A program made the translations under genes and the position numbers. The notes below the pieces were generated by a model. That model was not told where the DNA came from. It saw nothing but the letters and a program-made list of their open reading frames with translations, and did no database searches. 64,000 nucleotides of DNA from the NCBI GenBank assembly GCA_951802425.1, contig OX637801.1, positions 1,612,001-1,676,000 on the forward strand. The letters are read 5' to 3'. Of the stretch, positions 15,757-26,200 are shown in pieces (within the stretch, counting starts at the first letter, position 1; the number at the start of each line of letters is the position of its first letter). The stretch is from Clavaria fumosa. Lineage: Eukaryota > Basidiomycota > Agaricomycetes > Agaricales > Clavariaceae.

Positions 15757-16408
15757 AGTAGGTCAATTAAACCAGTTAATAATGTATACAATGGCAAGGA
15801 GGGGGCATAGCAGTAATTCCAACAATGGGCAGGAATCCTGCATGTTGGTCATGTTGCCAATGAGTGGCAGGGATGCAACTGGATGAGGTAGGGGATGGTC
15901 AGGGTAGCATGACAGAGGGGTTTGACCCAGACACTGCACAAGAGGGTGGCTGCTGTGTGATACCCAGCCAAGTACTTAGGTGGCTCTTGACAGTGATCCT
16001 TATGCATATGTGGGTAATTGAGTTTATGTTATATAGTATGTTGTAGTATTTACTACTTCAAGGATTATATACTGAAGAATTATCAGAAGTGGAATAGTAC
16101 CAAAGAAGATCTACAAAGAAGAAAATGCAAGACAAATAATAAGGAAATTGCCCAGAGACATGTTTCAGCCACCATATCCATACCCTAAAACCTAACATCA
16201 TTGAGGCATATGCACTAACTTGTCTAGAGACTACCCTGCAAATCCTAAAGCAACTCCTGAACAATGCCTGAGCAACAGCAAGGCAAGCAGCAATTGTCAG
16301 AATTATGGATTGCACTTGGAATTGCCATTTGTTGGTCAGACGTAATTGCCAAGTGTCAGAATTCAACTATTGTCAGGATCACTTATGTAAGTGGTCATGG
16401 AATGGTTA

Positions 16409-17738
16409 CTAAAGAGTTGTGGGAAGATCATGGATTAGTCTCGGTTGGTTCCAGGCAGGGCAGGGGCTGGGCAGTGCCTGCATTTCTCTCTGTACTGCCA
16501 TGTGCAATTGGTGCTGCCTGTCCAGGCATATGGCAAGCATGCAGAAGGCTTGGTAGTCCGCAGGCTGGTCTGTGCATGTGAGGATCTTCTCCATGAGCTT
16601 TGGGTAGACTGCCCTCATTAGCAAGGCATGTATCACATTCCAATGGGTATCTTCCTCATACCCTGCTCAGTTCATGAGTGTTTCAAGCCTTTGGAAAAAT
16701 TGTGCCGCATCCATCTGTACCTGCTTGAAGTTGTTAAGTTCCTGCATGGCCAAGGCTTGGTCCTCGATGGGAGAGAAGGCCTCTCTCATTCGAGCTTCGA
16801 ACATGGCCCAAATTACAAGCTCGCCTCCTTCTTCTAGTAGCACATTCACAGCTTGATTTGCCCATTCTGCAGCATATCCTTCTGTCATGTGGCTTAAGCA
16901 GAAGACTACCTTGTGGAAGTCCATCAGGTACTTGGCCTTGTTTACTTGGAATTCCAGACACAGGCTTCTCAAAAAGGTCTGGAACTCCTCCCTCTTTCCA
17001 GAGTATGTGGCAATCTTTAGGGAGAACATGGCAGGGGTGAGGGGTGGTGCTGGTTCTGGTGCAGGTGCGGTGTCTGCCATGTCTTAGTCAGGTTGTAGGT
17101 AGATTCGAGGGGGTTCTGCGAAAATGTCGATACGTAGCCTATCTAGGCTGAGAAAGGTGAGGTTGGTTTGGGCATGCACAGAGCAGTGTGGCACTTCTGG
17201 TACTGGGTCTGTCTGAACCCCAACAGAGTAATGGGTAAGTTCTTCAAGAGTGCTTTGGTAGTTGCTTTCACTAGAGAAGCTTTCAAGATCTTCGTCCCCT
17301 CATAGGAACTTGGTAAGTTCGTCTTTGTTTCTTTGTTTCTCAGCTAAAACATCTAGCTGTTCCAGCAGGTCGCGTCGGAAAGTATGCCACTTGATGGAAT
17401 GTTTGTGGGACAAAGGGTTGTTTTGGAATGGATCTTCTCATGTAAAGATCCTCTTGCTGGCAAAATGGCATTGGAACAATAATGCAGTTACTTCTGAATG
17501 TCTTGGGTAGTGGAAGTCACCATAGCTTCCTCCAGGCATATTCGGCGGTGTCAGTTGTTCAAAGTCAGTCTCGATATCTAGTCCCAGGAGAGCCTTTCTC
17601 CTGATGGATCATTCATATGCTGTCCAAAAGTGCACCAGTCTGTCTTCTCGGGATACACGAGTCTTGCTTCGACTCGGGCAGGGTGGAGAGTGTCTAGGTC
17701 CAAAGAGGTAGGCAGTGGGAGAGGTTGTTACTTGTCAC
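16409..17738 (-). pseudogene. Decayed Ty3/gypsy-type Gag frame
   Basis: One continuous minus-strand frame runs from about 17738 to 16409. It is broken by stops at 17609-17611 (TGA), 17438-17440 (TGA), 17300-17302 (TGA), 17084-17086 (TAA), 16667-16669 (TGA) and 16409-16411 (TAG), and no frameshift is seen. The central part (17080-16670) is Gag-like: FSLKIATYSGKREEFQTFLR, FCLSHMTEGYAAEWANQ, MREAFSPIEDQALAMQELNN and FFQRLETLMN, resembling the retrotransposon gag domain of fungal LTR elements. After the TGA at 16667 the same frame continues AGYEEDTHWNVIHALLMRAV. No protease, reverse transcriptase or integrase follows. Each stop fits a single C-to-T change in CGA, CAA or CAG. Confidence 0.65.
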
Positions 17739-18540
17739 AAAGAGTGATGCAACTTCTGTGCATTTGAGGGAACCTGGTTCATGGCTTGGCCAAATAGAAG
17801 CACAAGGTTGTATTGGAAGAGGAGTCACAACCTAAGGAGACTACACTACAAGAGTCCATGTTTATATAGTGTGTAATGTGAGGTATGAGTCATAATCGGA
17901 AAGGGGGCAGTGCATTGCATGAGTCATACATGAGGGATACACAAGGGACCGGCAAGGCAGCACCGCATGGGGTGGTGACAAGGAAAAGGAGGAGGGAGCA
18001 TGTGGGTAGGGGCAGGGGTGGTGGTGATGGCATGAGAGGCAGTGTGGTTGGGGGAGTCACGTGGAGTAAGAAGGGGTGGGAATTCTTACACATGTACTTG
18101 GCCATTAGCAAAGCTTCCTCTCATAGCTGTTTCCTTCTTGGACAACTTGCCAAACAGTGTTCTGGTTAATCCCTTGCCTAGGCCATGGTTATTCATTTCT
18201 ACTTGTCATGCCATGTAAAATACAGTGTATAATTACAATATGCAAATGATTCATACAGCCCATTGGTGCTTCTGGGTGTAATCAGCCCACATTGCCTGTG
18301 CAATTGCAATGTCAAGGACAATGAGGATGAAAGCTAAGAAATGTTTAGGAACAAGAGACGATAATATTTGAACTGAGGACCAGGGAAATACATGTGGGAT
18401 CTTATACTGCAAGGATAGAAGTATACATGTAGGAGCACTCTGAAACATAGTATATGTATCAAATTTCGAGGAGGGTTTCACCACTCATGCCTAAGTTCAT
18501 TAGGCCATACCCAATCCTGTCAAGTACACCAGAGTCATCT

Positions 18541-19432
18541 GTAGGTCTGCACATATATTAGCATAAGCTTGCACAAATTGGCATACATCAGGAAAAACCT
18601 CCCAAGCTAATTAAACTTATTGGGAGTCCCCATCTTATTAGTGCTAATTATCACTTATTAGGTCTAATAGTCAATAATTGTTACTAATCTATTAATTATT
18701 AGGTCTGATAAGTTCTAATTATTAATAGATTAGTAACAATTATTGACTATTAGACCTAATAAGTGATAATTAGCACTAATAAGATGGGGACTCTCCCAAT
18801 AAGTTTAATTAGCTTGGGAGGTTTTTCCTGATGTAAGCCTGCACATCTAATAGCATAATTCTGCACAAATTGACATAAGCTTGCACATACATTAGCATAA
18901 TTCTGCACAAATTTGCATAGGCTTGCACATATAATAGCATAATTCTGCACAAATTTGCATAGGCTTGCACATATAATAGCATAATTCTGCACAAATTTGC
19001 ATAGGCTTGCACATATAATAGCATAATTCTGCACAAATTTGCATAGGCTTGCACATACATCAGCATAATTCTGCACAAATCAGCATAAGCTTGCACATAA
19101 ATCTGCACAAATTTGCATAGGCTTGCACATATAATAGCATAATTCTGCACAAATCAGCATAAGCTTGCACATATATTAGCATACATTTGCACACACAGGG
19201 CCAATATTGACACATGTGCCCATGCATGGACACATATGCCCATGCATGGACACATATGCACATTCATGGATGCTCATGCCCATGCATGTAAATGAATGGG
19301 CACACATGTACATGGATGGACATGTGTGTACATACATGTCCATGCATGTCCATACATGCACACATGTGTGCATGCATGTCTGGAAGCATAATTTACCAAA
19401 GATATGAATTTTGTCCAGTTTGGTCCTTCATA
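18541..19432 (-). repeat. Right inverted arm with 21-bp tandem repeats
   Basis: Reverse complement of the left arm: a unique end near 19380-19432, a CATG/TGCA block at about 19200-19380 and 21-bp units at about 18837-19195, with further units at 18545-18584. Compared with the left arm it has one extra copy of a roughly 20-bp CATGCATGG-containing unit, few substitutions in the outer 200 bases, and a 248-bp insertion at 18586-18833. Confidence 0.8.
18586..18833. mobile_element. Palindromic MITE with TA target duplication, nested in the right arm
   Basis: A 248-bp, almost perfect palindrome with outer ends CATCAGGAAAAACCTCCC and the complement GGGAGGTTTTTCCTGATG, flanked by TA on both sides (18584-18585 and 18834-18835). 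The arms meet around 18700 in an AT-rich centre (TTAGGTCTGATAAGTTCTAA). The only clear difference between arms is a 2-base indel near GGGAG(TCT)CCC. TA duplications are typical of Tc1/mariner-type elements, so this is probably a non-autonomous member. It interrupts the 21-bp repeats, so it arrived after the arms existed. Confidence 0.75.
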
Positions 19433-19438
19433 GATATG
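19433..19438 (+). repeat. Right target-site duplication GATATG
   Basis: Matches 15152-15157 exactly and abuts the outer end of the right arm. Confidence 0.7.
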
Positions 19439-20254
19439 CTCCTGTCGAGGTGTGACATCACATTCACAAAGTCACGTGTCTCCGAAGGTAAGATCACGTG
19501 TTCATAAGCAATGTTATACTCATGCCTGGTCATGCATTGTTTCTTCAATTTGAATGGGTTGTCATTATGGAAGATTAGGTGCAAACATGAGATCAAGGTT
19601 GGCATGACATTCTGCAACACAGAAAAGGTCTATGCACAGAAGAAGGAAACTCACTCACTCATGCCAACTGTGATGTGCCTTGCTTTACTCACCAACCATA
19701 GTCAAATGCTATACTTGTAACAACAAGAAATGCTGTTTGCATGACATGGAATGAAAAGCCAGTACCAAAATGCATAGTAGGCACTCATTGATACTATAGC
19801 AATGCTGAAAATAATCTTGGGGTGAATTGCACCCCTTTGACACTGAAGCAGGCAGTTCAAGTTGTGTCATAAGATGAACAAACAGCACAGTTACCTGGTC
19901 AGATTCCACTTGCAATTGAATGCAAGCCATGTCATTCGATTGCAGGATCGGCGCAGCGGAAGCAGCCGGCGAAAGGAGAAGATGCTGTGTGTAGTGCAAT
20001 GCATGTCCCACGTGACCAACGGAACCATCTGCTGCTTCAAATGCCTGCCAAATGTGTGATAATTTTCGTGTTGAGGCCCTCTGATCATGAGCGGATTCTC
20101 TTGACAGTTTTCGTGTGAGCTGTGTGTAGGTAAATCGTCATTATACGAGGGAGCAAGGTCCTTAGAGGCGCAGCAATGGTGACGATAGCTTCATGCGAAA
20201 ATTGCCGCCTGCGGAATCAGCGCCAAACGCACTCCTACTACTACTAGGTTAGGA
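19439..20254. other. Non-coding region upstream of TOR
   Basis: 19500-19915 remains CpG-poor, like the neighbouring element, and may be more transposon debris. No family match is recognised. From about 19940 the base composition returns to that of genes, which probably marks the TOR promoter and leader. Confidence 0.4.
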
Positions 20255-23200
20255 ATGGCGTCGACAACCCCATCGTTACAGGTCGAGGTCCTCAACCAAA
20301 TCTTCCAAGGCTTGAAGAACAAGAGCCACGATGTCCGTCTCCAATCTGCCATTCAACTCGGTCGCTACGTACGTACCCCGGTGCTATTGGTTCTGCTGCT
20401 CATGGATTGCCTTGGCAGGTGGCCACAACGATCGCAGAGATGTCTTCTGACGCATCTGCGCAACTATGGGATGATAACATCAACCGAGGTTTGTTTGACC
20501 TCATGAAGAACGGCGTTCACCACCATATCCTCGGTGGCCTGCTGGCCATAGACCAACTGCTGCATGTCAGCGACCTCTCCATCGATTCCAAACGCCTCTT
20601 TAGGTTCTATAACTATGTTAAGCTTGTCTTGTCTACGCACGATGTCAACATAATGCTAGCGGCATCCAAGACGCTCGGACAGATTGCCGAGATTGGTGGA
20701 GTCGACCTCGGCAGCGCGCGCTTCATGGACAAGGAGGTTGGCACTGCTATTGCGCTACTCCAAGGCGATAAGCAGGAGTCGACCAGATATGCTGGCGTAC
20801 TTATCCTCAAGGAACTGGCGCGCAACAGCCCTACGCACTTTCAGTCGCATATCGAGGTCGTTTTCGTCAACATTCTCATCCCTCTACGCGACTCACGTCT
20901 CATTGTCCGCGAGGGCGCGGCTGAGTTGTTGGCAGCCTGTCTCGAAATCGTCACGCAAAGGGAGCGGCAGACGCGCAGCCCGTATCTCTTTAGGATCTTG
21001 CAGGACGCGCAATCTGGCCTGAAGATGGCGCAGCCAGAGGTGATTCATGGTTCTTTGCTGACCTTTCGCGAGTTACTGCTGCATGGTGGGATGGTTCGTA
21101 ATAATTCTGCATATCGTTAGACCATGGCCTCAGCCCCTCCTACCAGTTCATGAAAGAGAATTTTCTGGATACGGCTGAACAAATTTTACGGTTCAAGTCA
21201 CACCGAGACAGCCTAGTCAGATCCATGGTTATCACCCTTATCCCCACGCTCGCAGCGTACGATACACAGACATTTACCGAGCACTTCCTGCACAAAGCCA
21301 TGGCACACTTACTGACCCAACTTGAGAAGCCCAACGAGCGCTCCTTTGGTATCCACCTTTCCTCCAACTCTGTTGTACTTCTGTATCTAATACGTCGGTA
21401 ACAGCATTCATCGCGATCGGCCACACGGCAGCAGCGGTGGGCTCGGACACGAAACCATTCCTTGACTCGGTGATGGGGCATATCAAGAGCGGCTTCCAAA
21501 TGCGCGGGAAAAAGAATGCGCCGTCCGAGGAGCCCATGTTCCAATGTGTCGGCATGCTTGCGTCCGCTGTTGGGCCCAACCTCACGAAGCTGCTACATGA
21601 CCAGCTTGATTTGATGTTCGCGTGTGGCCTGAGTGACCCGCTCAGACAGGCCATGACTGCCATCGCGAGGCATATCCCACCATTGCTGAAGACGATTCAA
21701 GGTGGGATTTTGGGTCGAGTCATAACATGCAGGCGTTCTAACCGAGTCACAGATCGTCTATTGGATGTGTTGAGCATGATCCTGAGCGGGCAGCCGTATA
21801 AACCCCTCGGATCGCCTCCAACTATGGGTCGCGGGGATATGACCGCCATGGCCAGGGATCTGAATGCAAGCCAGGTCTGCTCTCTGCCTTTGAGGATTCT
21901 TTATATCTATTCAAACATTTCTTCCAGTCCTCCTCAACAGGCAAATCTCCCGAGTTGATTACGCTCGCGCTTTCCACACTGGGCTCGTTTGACTTCAGTG
22001 GTGTGTTCTATCCCATTACAGTAGTCGCATACCAATGACATTCCCAGGTCATGTGCTGAATGAGTTTGTCCGTTCGTGTGCACTACCGTATCTCGAGGAC
22101 GACCATGCGGAAGTACGCCAAGCAGCAGCTCTGACCTGCTGTCGACTGTTTGTTCGAGACCCTATCTGCTATCAAGCGAGTAGCCATGCAATTGAAGTCA
22201 TCAGCGACGTACTAGATAAGCTGCTGACGGTTGGCATTGCTGATCCCGGTTCGTCTGATTTCCCGCCATGTTTGCTTGCAAACCTGAGCCACTTTACTTC
22301 ATTGCGTCATGCATATAGATCCCAATATCCGGCAAACTGTGTTGTCGTCTTTGCATGAGCGTTTCGATAAACATCTTGCTCAGGCAGAGAACGTTAGAAG
22401 CATATTTATCGCACTGAATGACGAGGTGTTCGAGAACAGGGTCATCGCTGTTGGGTTGATAGGGCGATTGGCAAAACACAACCCCGCATACGTCATGCCG
22501 TCGCTAAGGAAGGCACTTATACAACTCCTAACAGAATTGGAGTATTCGACTGTCATGTGTGTTCTTTTCTGTTGACTTTGAAACGCATCTCTGATCTCCT
22601 TCGATCCTTAGGCGGAATCGCGAAGAATGCACTCGCTTACTCACGTTACTCGTCAGCGCTACTCAGCGTTTGATCAAACCGTATGCGTTGCCTATGCTGC
22701 GCGTTCTGTTGTCGAAAGCAAACGATCCTAACTCGACCGTCGCCGCAAATGTCCTCATGTGTCTCGGAGAGCTTGCATGCGTCGGCGGAGAGGATGTGTT
22801 GTTGCATGTCGCAGACCTGATGCAAGTCATCATAGCTCGCCTGGCAGACTCTTCGACGGTAAAACGCGACGCGGCGCTACGTACTTTGGGCCAGGTGTGC
22901 TCAAACACGGGATACGTAATCGACCCATTGATCGACTATCCGAGCTTACTGCCCCTCTTGGGGCGCATCCTGAGAACTGAGGTGACGCAGAATATGAGGA
23001 GGGAAGTCATCAAGGTGTTGGGCATTCTCGGCGCGCTGGACCCGTACAGACGAAAGGTGATGTCTACAAGCTTGGCTACTTGTCACCTCTGAAAATTTGC
23101 GTTTCTCACCAGTTCTGCAATATTTTAGACGAGGCCAGAAGATGGAGCTCCGTGCGACACCGAGAAAGCTGCTGTAAACGCAGTTCCCACAACCACGACG

Positions 23201-26200
23201 ACTCCATCAAATGCGGGCTCTGATGACTATTACCAGACTGTTGTGATCAATGCCTTGCTGGCGATTCTCAAGGACCCATCACTGAGCAGCCAACATTACA
23301 CCGTCATTGAAGCAATCATGTACATCTTCAAGAGTCAAGGTCTCAAATGCGTCACATTTTTGCCACAGGCAAGTTTACTGTTGCAAGGTTTGCGTGAAAT
23401 CAACTGACTGCATCGAAGATTATCCCTGCTTTCACCGCGGTTACGCGTACATCTGCAGCGCGAACCCTACAGGAATTTCATTTGCAGCAGCTCGCTATTC
23501 TTGTGGGCATTATCAAACAGCATATCCGAAATTACATGGTAGACGTGTTTGCACTTATCTCTGAGCTATGGGAAAGCGAGTCGCTACAATTTCCCATAGT
23601 GTCCCTGATCGAAGCCCTCGGAAGATCTCTAGATGCAGAGTTCAAACCGTTCCTTCCTACGATTCTTCCCTTGATTCTCAAAGTATTCGAAGGCGAGCTC
23701 ACTGAAAAGCGAATGAACACGCAAATCAAGATCTTTGACGCATTTCTTACTTTCGGTGCAAATATCGAGGAGTACCTGCATCTAGTCATTCCTATCATCG
23801 TGAAGTCATACGAACGACCAGACGCCACCACCGCTCTGCGGAAGAGGGCGATACAGACTATTGATGGTTTGTCTCGAAGAGTCAACTTTTCTGATCACGC
23901 ATCCCGTATCGTTCATCCGCTTGTCCGTGTGCTGGAGTCATCAAGCAATGAGTTACGCATGGCTGTCATGGACACCCTTTGCTCACTGGTCGTTCAACTT
24001 GGCTCTGACTTCGCTATATTTGTGCCGACGATTAATAAGGTCTGTTTAACTGTACCGTATCGATGACGCGATTGATTTCGTTCGCCAGTGCCTGCTCCGA
24101 AACCGCATCCCGCATCCTAAGTACGAGAACCTTATATCTAAGCTTCTCAATGGTGAGCGTTTACCGCAAGATGTAGGCGTATTGGAACTACTGTGAATTT
24201 TCCTCCCCTTTAATATTCTTCTATGTTCTCACCACCTGTATGCAGCTTGAGCGAGTCGTCCAAGGCTCCCGAGGTTTCTGCTCCTGCGGAACCCACGAAG
24301 TTGACCGTCAACCAACAACACTTGAAGCAAGCCTGGGATGTATCACAAGTATCTACGCGCGAAGACTGGATCGAGTGGATGCGCCGCCTCTCGGTCGAGT
24401 TCATGAAAGAATCACCATCTCATGCACTTCGAGCATGCATGACACTCGTGGACATTCACCCCCCACTCGCAAAGGAATTGTTCAATGCAGCGTTTATCTC
24501 CTGCTGGGGAGAATTGTATGACCAATATCAGGTTTGAGTTGTGCCATTTCTCAGGCAGCAGTTGTGTTCAGCTTTTCATTCTCAGGAGGATCTCGTACGT
24601 TCCATCGAGTTCGCTATCACGACGCCAACGGCGCCTTCAGACCTTGTTCATCGTCTGCTCAATCTCGCCGAATTCATGGCACATGAAGAAAAACCTCTCC
24701 CTATAGAAAATAGAACACTAGGAGAATACGCGATGAAGTTTCATGCGTACGCGAAAGCCCTGCATTACAAAGAGCTTGAGTTCTTCTCGGAGACATCGCC
24801 AAACATCATTGAAGCGCTCATAGGGATAAACACGCGGTTGGGACAACACGATGCGGCTTGGGGAACACTTGTAATTGCTCGCGAACATTATGACGCTTCC
24901 AAGCATGAAGAATGGTACGAACGTCTCGGCAGATGGCAAGAAGCCTTGGCTGCTTACGAGAAGAAAGCTATCGAAGATCCCGGTAATCCTGACGTTCAAA
25001 TTGGGCGGATGAAATGCCTCCACGCCCTCGGGGAATGGGACCAGCTCGCGCTGCAGGTGGAAGAGAATTGGTCCGTCGCAAGTCAAGAGGAGCGCCGCGA
25101 GATTGCTCCCATGGCGGCAGCGGCAGCGTGGTCACTAAACGAATGGGACTCTATGGATGACTATATCGCAACGATGAGGGCGGATTCGCCTGATCGTGCA
25201 TTCTATCGTGCAATTCTCTCCGTTCACCAGAACCAATTCCCCAAGGCTCTCGCTCAGATCGCGAAGGCGCGAGACCTCCTAGAACCGGAATTGTCTTCTT
25301 TCGTGGGAGAAGGCTACGGACGCTCTTACAAGTACGCCGGTTTCTCTTCTCATTCTAGGCACACGGCTGAATAGACCTAGTATCATGGTTCGGGCCCAGA
25401 TGCTATCCGAGCTGGAAGAAATCATCGCATACAAGCAATTTGCAGATCAACCTGAGCGTCAACAAACAATGCGGAAGACCTGGATGACACGGTTCGATAA
25501 ACCTTTAATCTTACACGAGAAACTTCCTGACTCGAACAGACTTCAAGGGTGCCAACCGGACGTGGAAGTATGGCAGCGAATATTGCAAGTCCGGACACTG
25601 GTCCTTAGACCAGAGGATGACCCTGCTATGTGGATACAGTTTGCAAATCTCTGCCGCAAAAGTGAACGTATGGCTCTTGCTGAGAAGACTATCAATTCAT
25701 TGCTTTCCCCGGACCGCGTAAGCCTGACATATGTTCTATACGTCTGAACACCAACCTCTATCCTCAGCAAACTTTGCACGCGCGCGAACCGTCGAATGTG
25801 AAGGCACCGCCCAATGTAGTGTACGCACAGTTGAAGTATATGTGGGCGACGGGCGCAAAAGATGAAACGCTTATCTTTTTGCGATCATTCTCTGATAATC
25901 TCGGTAACGATATTCAGGCCGAGAAGGCTGCGCAGGCCCAACGTGCAAGTGTTTCCAGACAGAAACTTGACGAGCTTTCTCGACTCCTTGCCCGTTGTTA
26001 CTTCAAGCAAGGCGAATGGCAAGTCGCGCTCAAAGATACCTGGGGTGAGGTGAGCGAGAATATTCATTTAACAACCAAGGGTGGGGTCACATCTAGCGCA
26101 TTCAGAGGAATGTCGATAACATCCTCCACTGTTACATGCTCGCAACCCACTACGATCCTACATGGCACAAGGCGTGGCATACCTGGGCACTGGCCAATTT

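Larger units (their letters stand above)
15158..19432. mobile_element. Foldback-like transposable element with long inverted arms
   Basis: The outer ends are perfect inverted copies (TATGAAGGACCAAACTGG at 15158 and its complement ending at 19432), flanked by a GATATG direct duplication. Each arm is 0.6-0.9 kb and has the same layout: a short unique end, an alternating purine-pyrimidine CATG/TGCA block, then tandem 21-bp repeats. The interior (about 15760-18540) holds a decayed retrotransposon Gag frame on the minus strand and no recognisable transposase, so the copy is probably non-autonomous or a composite. CG dinucleotides are very rare across the element and common in the genes on either side. 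The superfamily is unknown to me; foldback-like describes the structure only. Confidence 0.75.

Noticed and set aside
17885..18169. 94-codon plus-strand frame inside the foldback element
   Set aside because: Gly/Arg-rich low complexity with no motif, on the opposite strand to the Gag relic; no reason to call a gene.
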